This document shows positions 11,109 to 25,800 of a DNA stretch of 64,000 nucleotides, in pieces (the stretch's first letter is position 1; every line of letters starts with the position of its first letter). The DNA is from Lingula anatina (lineage: Eukaryota; Brachiopoda; Lingulata; Lingulida; Lingulidae), in NCBI RefSeq assembly GCF_001039355.2, contig NW_019775524.1, positions 1,416,992 through 1,480,991 on the forward strand, in the 5' to 3' direction. Under the pieces are notes generated by a model that was given only the letters and a program-made list of their open reading frames with translations, searched no databases and was not told the origin of the DNA. The position numbers and the translations under genes are program-made.

Positions 11109-14100
11109 CTAACATCAGAGTGGTACTGTAGATGGTCACTGCAACATTTCAACAGTTGACCATTGTAAAAATGAGTCTCTAACAACTCAATGGATGACTA
11201 AAATGGAGACTAATATGTAACTCAATCTAACCTTTACCAATTAAGACCATAAACTTGCCTTAAATGAGCATAAACAAAGTGACTTAAAAATATAAATTTA
11301 AGAAAATAAGGTTATGGACAAACCACAAGAACACTTCCAGCCACAAAAAAGATTTACATACAACATAATGCGTACATACATACATACTCACGTCTTGCAG
11401 GTCAGCACTTTGACAGTGTGAGACAGATTGAATTTATAACCATGCACACACACATACACAGTTCTAAACTCTAGACTACAGTAATCCTGGTGACCTTGTA
11501 CATGAATCAAAGCTGTGAAAACAATTTCATTACCAAAGTTATTCCAACATAACACACCTTCCACACGCACATTTGCATTATAAAGAATTTTATGGGGGTC
11601 TTCAAATACATGATATTACAGATAACTCGACTTTGATCTTGAGTACAGTTGATTTGGTCTCCCAGAAACCAGCCTTATTATAATGTTTGTGCTTGTGTCT
11701 ATTCAGAAGGATAATCTACCATAAAATAAGACACAGACACCTATTAAAAGATAATATGATATACAACAGTCGTTACTGCACATGGTCATGTATCTGTGGA
11801 GAGAAGTACCCAGAGGAGAGATTTTACCTAATAACATCACACTTGTGGAAGTAGCTGTGAGAGTTACAAAACCAATAAATAAACAGAAATTTGAACTGGT
11901 ATTAAAATCATGTAATAATGGTCTAATTTAAATAAAGATCTGTATGGTCTAATAAATCCTGTCATTGAGGTTCTCTCCATGACTTCTTGGTACAGCCTTT
12001 TTTCAAAGGAGTACATGGTCAACTACTGCAGCTTGGACTGTTACAACTGCCAGGTAATAATTCATTACAATTACCAGACCTAAAATATGCTTGTAAATAG
12101 ATGAAGCAACAAATACTCATTGAATACTCCAACCAAATGTGGTGACCCTGTTCTATAGCTGGTCCTGGCTGATATGTGCCCTGAACAATATTCCAGTGTG
12201 CTCCTGAATACAATCACATATTTACAATATTCAAGTAATTTTCAGGGGTCCAGGTACACTATAAAATTGTAATCTGGCATATTTGTTTTGTGTGGGCCTC
12301 AAAATGAGTTGAAATGGCTTTGTCAATAATTCGGCTTTGTGTGCAGTTCAATCTAAACAATCTAGGTAAACATGGCAATACAATGATAACCAACAATTGC
12401 TACATAATAAAAGAAATATGCACATAAAATGATTCACTGAAGGTGTCTGGAGCAAAATAAAGAGATTTGTGGTTATAAGCCTGGTGAAATGATGTATGGC
12501 ACATCAGAGGAAAACATTGATATTCTACTGTGTGGGTGAACAAATTGGAAGGGTTTTTTTTAGGACTTCTCTTTACTTAAAAGGTTATACGAACATTTAT
12601 GACTACATGTTATCAAAAGTCAGTTAAAGATTTTGAGACCTACTGCAGAATAACTTCCATTAAAACAATGTAGGTGGGGATGCCATTTTAAAAGACTGGT
12701 AAGCCAAATAATAAGTTCTATAACAGTGACTCATTCATAAAGGGGACTTACTTGATAATGTTATACTAACAGAGACTGGTAAAGCTGTCATCAATTATGG
12801 CTGTCAAACTGAAGCCAGCAAAGTTATACTTGTATTATCTCTTCTTGACAGAATTCAAATTACTAGCCAAGGTTGTGCCAAGGGGAAAATCCAACTTCTC
12901 ACTTTTACTTTTGAAAATGCAGACATGATTTTAGGTTGTGAGAAAAAACTAGAAAGAAATGGCTTGATGGCCTTTAGGACAGGCGTCTGGGGGCTGCTAA
13001 GTCAGGAATACCACCCAGAAAATGTAGTATTTAAATAGGAAAATTGTCTGAAAACAAACAATCGGATAATTCTGGTACATCTGTTACATTTACCTAAGTG
13101 AAAGTAGTCCAGTAATTTATCAAGCCTATCTTCTACAGACAGGCACAAACTTGTGCTGTCACAACAACCTCTTCTTGACAGACAGACAGACATCCAGACA
13201 GGGAGAAAACAATCCACACTTTATAGATCATCCAGTCCAAGTACGTGCCAAGTATGTTTTAATAAGCCACACTAACAGCCTCATGAATGAACAGAGGTCA
13301 TTTGCCTCACCCATCTTTAATCACACTCCAATGTTCCCCGCTATGTTTAGCTATTGGTATAAGACATTGTGCTTTGCTGAACGCGGACTAAAATCCAGGT
13401 GAATCTGTATAAAATCAATACAGGGCAATGCATCAATACAGCTGTTGAAAAGTAATGTCAATAAAAACAATATTTTTGCTAGCAGGGTGAAAGAGTCAAA
13501 GCTAGCTTCATCCCAACTTACTTCCCTGTTAGAATGGGTAATTAGACAATTATCTGAAATTCCTGACCAATGGAAAATGAACTAATTAACATTGCAATAG
13601 TTTTAATGAGTGCCAAACAATTCAAAACAACAAAGAGAGATTAATGTGAAGTAATTAGTCATTTAGAGTCAAATTACAGAACTTTAGCATTTCAAGGATA
13701 AAGCAAGAGCATTTCCAGACAGGCATGTTTCTCATCCCCCCCCCCCCCCCCACACACACACACACAAGTACATATTTCAGTGTTATTTAATTGCTCAACA
13801 TAAATGCATACACATTCATGCACAATTGCGTGATATATCTCTTCAACAGTCATATAGCAGTTGTGTCACCCAGTTAAATAAGCAACTTGCAAAAACAACA
13901 CCAACATATTTCAATATTTTTTGCAAATATTGGATTTTTTAATAAATCAACTTATGAAAGACATCACCACTGAAAAAGCTTTTGGCACAATCAGCTTTCG
14001 TGTAAGACCAAAAAAATAAAGTTTTGAATAACATGGCAACGGATACAAAAACATCTTCCAAATGAAGCTGCCAATTTTCATATCTGGCTGACACCTTGCA

Positions 14101-17100
14101 TACTTAATTCCTATTATTAGCAGGTACACTTCCCCTTGTTATACAATAATGAACCAGTTTGGACATGGGTCTTTCCATCTGACTTCCTGTGGTAAGTAGC
14201 CCTATAAGACAATACACCACCAGTCTGTGTGGCAGTGCCATGAACTTTTCAGCTCACTGGCCACGCGTACCACCGCTTTCCGAAAATCTACTAGTCCAAA
14301 TCAGGATTCACTGATTCAAATAAAAATTTTCAAGCCATCATTGCAGACTGAAACCAGGCTGGTTATGGACACGTTAACATGGTCAGTGCCTATAAGAGAC
14401 TCTCTGGGTGAAAAAAGTCATACTGATAAAAGTATGAACAAATCTTTTGACCAGCTGCCCCCAGGTGGCCTCCGTCTGTACAAATACGAGCCAGAATCTA
14501 AACTTCACCCATCTTAAAACACGATCCCTGTGCCTTAGCTATATATGACAGTGAGCCTCACAACAAAAGCCCATGAGCCTCAGCTGTGTCACAGCACAAG
14601 TCCACATAACTTCATTGGTTATTATTGATTAATGCCAAAAAGAAAGATTATTGTTGAACAGATGCACAGAATGCCTTTGCTAGCATGATGAGTGAATCAT
14701 AGTGATCATGTCAGCCCAGAAGCTGGACAAAACAGTCAGTAATGGCTGCTAGGTATCCTAGCAGAGCAATTCAAAATGACCCTTATTTCAGTGGTCTTAT
14801 ACCAGTGATTTAATTGCAATAAAGGCAAACACTAGGAGATAGCACTAGAACTGTATATTTTATACATCTTTTTCTTATACAGTTTGTGATCACAGTCCTG
14901 ACTGCAAGTGGTCTGCATGACTTAATTGCCACGAAAATAGCATAATGATCAAAACAGAGTTTAAAATGTATGGATTTTCTCTCATTTTGAAGGGGTAAAA
15001 AAAGTTGAAAGCTTCAGATGGTGCATGTGTGTAATCTGAAATCTATCTTAGATTTTCAAAAAAAGGCCATACTTCATTAGTATTCTTTAAAGTTGAAGTC
15101 TGGAGTGATTGACAGCACAGAAATGACAGAACCCCCTACCTATTATTTGGTTAACAAAATTGATAATCCTAACCTCTAGGCCCATTTCAAAACATAGATT
15201 AAATCTTCAATAGTGACAAGTTCTTCTATATCACACAGCAAGGATTACTATCAGTGGTCAACAGCACATTACTACCAATTCAGTGCTCACCAGATCTATT
15301 ACAGATTGTATATTACGACCAAATAATTCCACAAGACCAGCTTTTTTCTATACCTGAGCATTGTGGGCCAGCAAAGGTGAAAACTGCAGTGTAATTGAAT
15401 TCCTGAATAGATTTATTCCAGCCTAGTTTGTCAACTTTCTTTTTCAGTCAACAAATAAAAGCATTTGACCATGGAATATGTACATTGTGCACACAAGCAG
15501 AGAGGAGAGGCTGGCTAATTTGGGAGCACTAAGCATGCACTAAGCCTGACTAAACCTAGCTTACATTGACACACAAGCTTTCACAGTGACATGAGTCCCA
15601 TTTTAAAGGTTTTATGTTTCAAAATTCCTCTCCCAATTTCCTGTGTTGACATTAGCAGGTATCTTGATCCAGAAAGACGCTTACAAAGAACAGTGTATAG
15701 ATAACAGTAGCAGAAGGAGGAAAACCATGTTAGTTTTTGAATACCTTGTGGTGCAGCAAAGTTAACACTCTGCGTGTTTAGTGTTTATTTACTGCACAGA
15801 AAGGTGACAGGCAATAACTGGCCTAAATTTTTTAATGTCACATCTAAAGTTTGCCTGCCTGTAATTTAATCCCAATCATAGCAGGCAATTATTGACTTTA
15901 GTCAATGCCCCGCTAAATTCTCCACGCTCTTGAATAAAAACTTATGCCTGAACCTCAGCATTCGCCTGCATTATCAACTGCTTTCACATAACTTAATTCA
16001 CCCAATATTGAGTTCAAATCAAATAAAATTTCATTAATTTCTAATTTATCTCCAGGGTCCAGGTCGGTCTCCGTTGCCCTCTGTGATAAGTAATTTTAAA
16101 CTTGAATTAACATTATGGACAAAATTCCAAATTTGAAGCAATCTAATGTGTAAATACCTCTTTTCCTTATATTTTCAATGACAACATATTGGCAAACTTC
16201 AAATTTTCTAATTTTTTCTTCTTCAAACGTTTACTTGCTTTACAAAACCACAAATCATCTTTCTTGTGCCTATAAATTACAAAAAAAGTTTATCGATAAA
16301 CCAGGTAGAGCAGGTCTTACACAGGTAAAGTAACCACCATCAGACACGCCTGTATACCTGTATACCTTGACAGTGACTGTTTAAATCCCAAGTCAATTAG
16401 TCATTAATCATTTATTGAATAACGGTCGACTCCACAGCTTAGACACAAGAGCTCAGGACTGAACCCTAAAATTCCTGTACTGCTCAATGCCCTTGCAAAA
16501 ATCAATACGTGTGTGACTGCAAAATCGACTTAGTGTTATATTGAGAAATGCCTCAGGTAACCGAGGGGTGGGTCACAGGGAAACAGGGCCAGTTGAATAG
16601 AGGAGGAAATCCATTAAGTTATTTGATTAAGAGGATTTAAGACAACCAACTTTTCCTAAATCTCATTGACCAAATGTAGAACAGGTCCAGTAGGGAGCTG
16701 ACAAACAATGGCAAAGTCAAAGTAAACAAGTCCAAGTTAAAAATTGGACTGTATATTATTTAATTATATTTTTCTGGTCAAACTCCACCTATGGTGGAAT
16801 GGACACCTGTAAAAATGAGCTTTATTGTGCCAAGTAGTTAGATAGTGAGTTTTTTCTTTTTTTTTTTTTTTTTTGGGGGGGGGGGGGCACACAACAAACA
16901 ATGTTACAACTACCAACAGTAACACATAGGAAGAGTCTGTATAGATACATGACTAAGAACTTGTAGCAGCCATATCACTATAAGGATGTTAATAACATTC
17001 ACTGTCCAAACATTGTCAAACAGAAAATTGGATAGTATGAATAACGTAGGGATAAGATTTACTACACATTCAACTAAAGTTTAAAGTGATTGAAAGACGG

Positions 17101-20100
17101 GAAAACAGGAAAATAATTTACCCCTATTCTACAATGCCCAAACTGGATAATAATTTCAAAGATAAAGGTATCTTAATCTCTTTAACCACATAGTTCTCCA
17201 GAGATAAGGATACATATAGGGAAGGTAGAATTGCCTTCTAGGCGCGTGATGTATGGAGGCCGTATCTCCTCAACTTGATAACCAAATTTATACAATCTGA
17301 AAATTGTAGACATATTCTCTCCACAGTGATAGTATTCTCAGCTTCAAACCTACTTGGAAATACAGCTTTCCTTTTGGCCAAATATTTTGCTCATCCTAAG
17401 TTTTTTTGTTTTTTTTTTCAAATTGGATACAATAAAGTGTTGTGTGTGTTCCCAGCTATCAGATGTACTTCAGGCTATGTAGGACAGTCACACTAACCAT
17501 ACATTATACACAAACAACATCCCGTCTCTTCACTGAAACTGTTCAAAATCCAAAACAGTTAATAACCTCAGGTGTTGACTTGGTTTCTCTCGACTTTTAA
17601 AAACAAGTATCAAGCAGGCAGCTCTGCATGACGTAATACGCCTCAGATTGCTCATTATTCCACACTGTGACACCGTAGACTATGGTATGCAATCCAGTTA
17701 CTCCATCAATGTGTTTCAAACTAATGAGCTTCCAGCAGTCAAACATATGAATTTGCCATTCAAGTTAAAATTATTGTTTATATTTCAGTTTATGTAGTAT
17801 AAATAATTTATATTAAATAATTTTGGACATATGAATAGAGCATTCCAATGTCATGAAAATGCAATCAAACTCAAACAAAGAATTCCAATTTCGATCAATT
17901 TTTAATTTTGTCTTGCAACGCTACAAAAAAGACTTCACAAAAAGTTAAATGCTGGAGCCTACCATGGATCAAGCAATGAATGTTTTAACTTTTACTCCAA
18001 AAAAGGAATCATCGAAGATAATACACTCAGCCTGCAATAATGTCACATAAGATAGAGATCTCAAATTGTTTGGGGTAAAAAATCTAAAATGAGCAATTAG
18101 TCAGTCTATTTATGGTTTATAAAAGACCTCATAGTTACAGTATATAAAATATGACTCCCTGAGATTCAGACACAACAGTTATATTGGGTTTTAATGTACA
18201 TCAGAGAGGTATAATATCAGAGAGGTATATATAATGAGGAGACTCCTCCTAGTTACACAGAAGATAAGAAACAAAATGAGGAACCACCATGAACCAAAAG
18301 TGTACCAAAGGGAAGCAAGTAAAACCCACTTCACTTTTTATGGGTGTGCATCATTGCTCCAAATGATTTATTTTATTTATTATTAATTTACTGAAAACTT
18401 CCAAAGTTCAATCATTGGTGGAAAGGTACCCCAGCAAAGAAAAAAAAATTTTTTATCCATGACTGAGTGGCTGATTTTCATGCATTTTTAAATAACATAT
18501 ATATTTAGCTGCTAGTTCTGGTAATGAATAAAGTACTAGTAAATGTTTATGTACAATAAAAGCACTGGACTAAGCTCAGGAAAATCCAATTTTTTTGTTT
18601 AAAAAATATCATTAGTAATAGTATATTAGATGATAAACATCAAATTTATAACTTAGTTTGATCTCCTACAATATTCTGATAATATGCACTTAAACACAAT
18701 TTTTCACTTTGTGTTACATCATAAAAAGGCCACAACTTACAGCTGCCCATGCCCTGGCTTTCTTCAGGCATGGTTTTCCTAGTGCCTGCGTAACAGCTCT
18801 AAAATAGCATAGCATGTTCTAATAGTGGTTGGCGTGATTCTCCTCCCATTTGTTAAGCATCTTCCCACCTGCCACCACTATTAACTAGCCTAGGACAAGC
18901 CATAGACCCCAGCTGTCTGCAGTCAAACCAGTACTCTCAGCTACATCTCCTCTGGCACCAATATATAGACTACAAACACACACTTCCCCTCTCCCTCTGA
19001 CAGATGTAGGCCATTTCCTTCAGAGACATCCCATCAAGACAGCTATAGTTCTTTCTTCTTAAATTATATAATATTTAACTCTTAGATTCAGTTTAGGTCA
19101 TGTAAAATTCCATCACCTCTTGCATCTAAGTGCTCTCTAACACCCGTTATCTCGGGGGGTGGGGGGTGTACAGAGAGAAATCAAGTCATTTTTATCTGAA
19201 AAGATTGATGACAAACCAGTCCCTTCTCTGCCATGCTGTTACAGGTTATACACCTGCATATGAGTCTTGAGTAAAACTTCAGGTTATTTTGATGCACATC
19301 AATACCAAATTTTCATATTTTCAGGTATGTTTTAAAAGTCTTTTTAAGGAAAAAAGCCAAAGGTCTAATATCAGAAAAAGAAAACCGGTCTGAATTTATA
19401 GTTAGAATATAACTTACCATTTATGTTCAATCATAATTTGGACATAATCTTTAAAAATAGGTTAGAACTTCATAAAATCAATCCAAAGTCCCATAGAAAT
19501 CATATATAACTTCAGGTTGCTTATAACAAAAATATGTTCAGAACGCCAATCATTTGTATACATAACATTTGACAGACTCAAGATCAAACTCAAACCTATC
19601 TTCATATTGCAAACAGCAAAGCAACTGCCAACTATGCAGTGGCTCCCAATACTCTATTCACTGCCTTTGTTGACTGAATACAACACTGCAGGATATACCT
19701 TCAGTTCTTCTTTGATGACCAACCCCAAAAGGTAAATGTCAGCTCAAGTTTCCTATTGTGTGACATACATGTGTAAAAGAAGTGGCACACTAGCGGGTTA
19801 AAGACAGGGATTAAATATTTTAGAGAGTAAATGTTTGCAGAATAAACTTCCTTATGTTGCTTCTAATTACAATTGTTCACAGCCTTAAAAAGCCAAAGGT
19901 ATTTTTGTTCTTTTTTCATATCAGTCTCAATTCCTGACCTGACAGAAGAAATTGATGCAGCAATATCCTTGTTTTTTCTGATATTACTTCAGACATTATT
20001 AAAATAAAAAATAAAATGATTCCAACCATCCTAGATAAACTAAAATATATATATCAAGATGTATAAGAAAAATATTTACTGATTTAGGTTTATTCTAGCA

Positions 20101-20574
20101 AGTAATCACGAAAAACATTAACGTTAGTACTAGTATGTATAGTTTCATATTAATAAAAAACTGTTAATAATCTTTGTTAAATAACGTACAGCATTCGTTA
20201 TGAGATATACCTTTTAGGTAGAGCAATGGCAAATTGTGTTATTTGTGCGAAACGTCTTTGCCTTTTAGAGACGATTTATATAATTTTGGTCACAGTCGAT
20301 TTCAAGCTCAAGTTGTAGCAAGATGAAACAGGAACAATAAAACATGGGAATCGAGAATAAGCCCTAACAGCACTATCTACGACGAAATAATATGATGTTT
20401 GAAGTAAAAAGACATGAGGTATTGATTCGACACACTTGCACAATGACACTGACAGTATCCGCTCAACGCGAGTACGTGTTCGTCATGCATGGTAAAGTAA
20501 GGCATAAAAGTTTAAGTCCTAGGCATTTTTCGGACTAATCTGTGATAACTGAAACTACAAGACATTAAACTTAC

Positions 20575-20690
20575 CTTATGTAGTACATAGAGTTCACAGT
20601 GGCTTCAACTCAAATGTAAACTATAACATTATCTTGGAAGTTTTTATCCTTCGACTTCAAAAGATTGGCCGCCATTTTTAGAAGTCACGT
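20575..20690 (-). promoter_or_regulatory. Probable first non-coding exon and promoter of the LAP gene
   Basis: On the minus strand a CACGTG E-box (about 20683-20688) is followed by an AAAATGGCGGCC stretch (YY1-like, about 20665) and then by a strong donor (exon end 20575, intron starts GTAAGT). An upstream ORF of about 21 codons begins MAANLLKSKD and ends at TGA before the donor. The next minus-strand acceptor with coding sequence is at 9214, just before the LAP start codon, so this is most simply its 5' UTR exon with an 11.4 kb first intron. No transcript supports the link, so the assignment is an inference. Confidence 0.5.
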
Positions 20691-20699
20691 GATCACTAA

Positions 20700-22883
20700 G
20701 GACTCCAAATCGAAATCGAGGCCAAAAGGGAATTCCATGGAAAAACCCAATGGTCTTGCCCGAGGTTAAATACAAGTAAATTGATATATAAAATGATGCT
20801 GTACCAGCTTTCAAGAATATCGGTCACCTCAAGTATAAACTGGTGCTTACAGTATAAACTTGAAGCTTGTTTTAATTAAAAAAGGATTCCACTAAAATTG
20901 CCTGCGAGAGCGACTGCTCTAACAAATGTTGGGTAATGAAAATAATAATAAAGCTGCAGTAGATTAGAACCTCATCAAACATCTGTTGAAATTACCATCA
21001 GGTGTATTTATCCTAGCACCCACATGATTGGAACACAAAATTTCCAAATTGTAAAGTCAAACATTATATGATTATATGGGATAAAATACACAGACAAATG
21101 CACATTCACAGAAAAGCTTCTTTTATTCACATCTTGTGACATTTTGACATGAAATTTTGAGTGGGCCTTTATAATCAGAACCAAAATATAACAAAAGTGC
21201 ACTAAAAGGTTACAATGTCAGAAAAAACAATAAATACAATCTTTTGCCCTTCAAATAATTTAAACCATTAAATATTTTTAAAGAAACTTAAAATTTAGTT
21301 GTCATATTGACTTTCAGATAAACAACAGGTTTACAAAACAACTTATTATGTCAATTAATTTGAAGCTATCATGGCATAAAATCAACTTAAAATAACTTGT
21401 TTCATTACCCTTAATTACTCCCCCCAAAGGCAATGAATTAAACATTCAAATTATATCTACTGGTTTATGCTTATATGCCTCCCCTCCCTCTAGCAATGAC
21501 TGCTCAATGTCTTATGTAAGACAAATAAATAGTAAACTAATGGTTTCAAGTCAGTCAAGTAAATTTCATGGCAATCCATCACCATACTACATCTAATTAT
21601 GAAAATATCACTTTTATTAAAACCTTTTATTACTGATACTGCAAAATATAGTAGTTTCTTGCAGACCCCCTTATATAATAGTTATACGTCTTCTAGTTTG
21701 GATATCCTACAACTATAAGCACAATACATTTCACACACACTTTCTAATTAATTAAAAAAGAATTTATGACAAAAAAAAAAAAAAAAATTAAATGACTGAA
21801 AATGACAATGACAATAAACACTACATCAACCGAACTAAGTAAGAGATTAAATATGCAAATCCTAAAATTTAATCTAATTTTTCACAAAAAAATAAATAAT
21901 TAAATGAAAATTGAAAAAAAAATAAATAAAATCAAACCCTAACAAACAGTGTAAAATATAGTTACAAGATTCAATTCTTATTAGTATCACATCAGAAAAA
22001 TATAGATCATTTGACTCTGGATTTGTACATTTAGGTATTATACATATGTCAAGCACTCTTAATAATAATCAATATAATATTTTTAAATCTACCCTTAAGC
22101 TATTTTGAGATTCCTACAAGGAAAAAAAAAACATTACATATAAATTTTTTCTTTTTGTACTCACTACATCACAAAGTGCATCACAGCACGTCAACTCCAT
22201 TTGTAATCTAAGGCACAACTTTTAACAACAATGTCACATTTTACAACAAAACATCTCAAGGTGCTCAGCCGTGTGCAAGATGTAAAGATTCTCGAAATCC
22301 CAGCACATAAGTCAAGAGAGTGTCTACCAATGCTGCACTGCAGCATATTTGGATTTCATCATGCTCCATTGGCGATGTGGTCACAGCTCATGCTCTTTTG
22401 ATAACTGACAATGTCATTACAAATTTTATTCACAAAGTAGATTCATACAGACCACATAAAAGCTTTTTTTACGCTGAACATCACTATACCACACAAAATG
22501 GAAAATGACTATTTATGTATATAGGCATAGGCACTCGGTAATACTTATTTACAACTAAACTGGATGCAAGTGTTCTTTGGTGAGGTGTCACTTTTTTATG
22601 CCAAATAACACACATCTACTACTTCTACTGCAATTTTGGCAAAGTAATAAAATCAAATTTATTATAAGGCCTTTTTTTCTTTAATACAACAACAAATTAA
22701 ACCTCACTGTTTTGGGTGTAAGCTGTATATACAGAACATATCTCTTGGAAATTAAGTTATGAGAAATGTCATGGTAACAGGTTGCATAATTGTTGTTCTA
22801 GTTTGCCTTACAAAGCTGACCAGCACTTGCTGCTCATACATGTCTAATTCCATCAACAAAGCTCAGACTACAGAAGGGACCTC
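20700..22883 (-). other. RFX 3' UTR and intergenic sequence
   Basis: No coding segment was recognised between the RFX stop codon (22884) and the probable LAP first exon. Minus-strand AATAAA candidates occur (for example TTTATT on the plus strand near 22424 and 21122), so part is RFX 3' UTR, but I cannot fix the cleavage site. The sequence is strongly AT-rich. Confidence 0.5.
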
Positions 22884-25800
22884 TTAACCAACTTTAAACT
22901 TCTTTGCTGCATGTCCATCTCCAGAACCAGCTGAAGTGACAGGTACCACCACTATGGTCTTGGTTCCTGAAGCACCTGTCCCTGATGTCAGTACTGTCAC
23001 TGTGGTATTAGCTGTGCTGGTGCTGCCCCCAGTGGCAGGTGTAGTGGCCAGCCCTGTGGCAGGAGTAGTGGCCAGTCCCTTGGCAGGGGTAGTGGTCAGT
23101 CCCGTGGTTGCTGGGGTCACTGTGATAGTAGGCAGGGATTTCAGAGTAGATGGCGAGGATGTGTTGGTAGTTGTGGCTGCTTTGCTACTCAGGTTCTCCA
23201 GAGTACCAAGAGTGATGGCTCCACCAAGATCAATAAACTAAAATTATTCAATGAAGCATCTTCATAAATAAATGACAAAGGAGCTTCTCAACAATAACTA
23301 ACACAGAGTAAAAGAACATAGATTTATTTTACTGAATGATAACACTTTGAGCCTCTTTGTAAGGTTCAACCCAAAGCTGGCTGACACTGAAGGTGGAGGT
23401 CAATCATCTCAGCATCTAAGCTTCAGGTAGAACCTAACCAAGACTGAAGCACAAAGTTTATAACTGGTTTGTTAAGTGATCACAAACTTTTGAGATAACT
23501 GAAAATAATTAAGACACATGGACAACTAATTGGTGAAGGACCTATCTCATGTAGTGGAGATCAAAGAAGGAGAAGACTGATCCAATTAAAAGGTCAACTC
23601 ACTAAAATAAATGACTGCATGATACTGACTCATGACCATTCAGCGAGCTACAAAATGTGTAGCCACGTAATAAGTTAAAGTATACATTTAGTGTTTCAAC
23701 GTTACAAATGTTTTACCATTATCTGCATCACTCACCTCTCCCATCACAGCAATGGGAGACTCCCCAGTAGCAGCAGCCACTTTGTGCTCTACCAGGTAGA
23801 ACATGTATTCATCATACAGCAAACGGATGAGATGGAATGAGCCAAAGCTTGCAGCACTTCTCAGAGTCAAATCCCGTATAACCATTGAGCTTTAACAGAA
23901 ATGAGTGCTTGTCATTAACTTTAATTCAAAACAAAAAGGTAAAAATAATCAGCTACCATAGATTTTCATCATTTACTTAAATGTTGCTAAAATCTTTAAC
24001 TATTTTTACCATCATGTTTTTTACTGTATGTACCAAGTATTTATCATATCACTATGCCTGATGAAAATACAAGACAAAAATAGCATCTGTATCACTGGCA
24101 TAGAACATATTTGGTTCATGTCATGTAAAAGAGCCATTTAAGCATTGAGATTTTATCATTAGTGTACACACATATGTAAAAAGAATCTCACCTGTAAAAA
24201 GACCATTTCAATAAGAACTGTCTTGCTGCCTTTGGGAAATTCTCGGTGCCTTCATGTGGCTTCAGTACTTTGTTGACTACCCCTTCCAGCCACACGGACC
24301 ACTGTTCTAGAGTGTTCTGCTGCTGCAAAGTTTTCTTGAAATCCTGCTCCAACTGTGTCACTACTGCATCATCACATTGGCACACCCAGGAAGCTTGCTC
24401 CTTTAAAACAAAATATTTTACCATGAACCTACTATAGCAATGGTTTGCTTAAAGTCATAATAACTCTTCGTTTTGGCCAAAAATAGGATTTTCCTGAAAA
24501 AAACGGCAATTTTCCCGTACTTATCAATAGTCAACGACCCCATTCCTGCATTCAAAGTTAATCCAGGGTTTTTTTCCTAAACGTACGGTTTTTTGTTAAA
24601 ATCTCTTAAGAGATTTTAACTGACGGAGCTCTCTCTGACATTGCATAGTCACTGGTGACCTACTTAAAACTGCGGGAAAAGCAGACAACAACAACACTAT
24701 ATAAGATTTATGAGATATATTCGTCTTTTTGTTAAAAATGCATTTATATCCACAATGTATGCCATTCTGGGTTTTTCGTTATCCGACGCACTGTACAAAA
24801 ACTTGCAACTTACGTCTGTGTCTGCATCAACACGTTTCGCGCCATGTTATTTTGGTCTCGAATGAACGCGAGAATCCGCGTGATACCCTTACGTCATTAG
24901 CAACGGATGCCTTGACGACCGGGAAAAAAGGCATCGAAAGCCCTATTGACAAGCACAGATTTTAGTTTTACTACAATAACGGCCGTTTTAGTGGTAAAAT
25001 ACAATAGAATATATTTCCATGCGTTGTTTACAATGTATTTCTTGGAGAATTTTGAATCTCAAAGGAAGAGTTATTATTGCTTTAAAGTTAATTGATGAAA
25101 TAAGTAATAATTAAGATATTCTAAGCCCTTTCAACACTTTATTGCTTTAGATAACAAGGTAAAGGCAAGTAAATCTACCTGTACGTTTGCAAAGTCCACC
25201 CTGTTAAGGTCACTTAACATTTGGTTTATCTGGGACGTGTTCTGTAGGACGGCGCGAGCAGCCTGGGCCAGGTGATTTAATGAAGTGTATCTCCTCAATG
25301 TCTGGGCAAAAGCCGTGACTGCTCCAACCTAGGTATTATACCAGTAACAGTTTTATCTTTAAGTCTGAAGTTATTTACACTTTGCAATGCATATGTATTT
25401 CATTTTATTCTTAACAAAAGACTATATACACTTGCATTTCGGTATATAAAAATGGGAAGGAAGATTCATGTCCAAGTTTTTATAACAAACCAATAGTAAG
25501 TTAAATTTTTTAAAAAATGATAAATCACAGTGTAAATTGGTGTATACCTTTGCTTTAACCATTTCCTCAGGTACTCCCTGCATGGAACTCTTTAGCCAAC
25601 CCTCTAAACTTTTGGCAAAATTACGGATGGCCTGAGTCAAAGAACCTGAATAAAAACATATCAAAACACAGAAATCAATATATTCATGAGATATTAATGT
25701 TATGATGTATATCGAGAGATACATTTTAAGGTTCTCTACAGAATTGCAATACTGGTCTTGTTTTTTGTTTACCTGGTATGGGCCTTAAAACATCGGGTAT

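Larger units (their letters stand above)
9214..20574 (-). other. Long non-coding stretch, probably LAP intron 1
   Basis: No conserved coding segment was recognised in these 11.4 kb. It holds the palindromic mobile element at 9939-11108 with its gap, poly-C at 13737-13750, and a T-run followed by a G-run at 16856-16887. The rest is AT-rich and unremarkable. A 96-codon open frame at 14227-14517 on the plus strand has no recognisable homology and no flanking gene signals. Confidence 0.6.

Noticed and set aside
14227-14517. 96-codon plus-strand frame in LAP intron 1
   Set aside because: No recognisable domain, no convincing start context or splice partners; such a length can occur by chance in 11 kb.
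24591-25170. GC-richer patch with CG dinucleotides considered as a hidden promoter or gene
   Set aside because: Lies within an RFX intron and no coding or promoter element could be supported.
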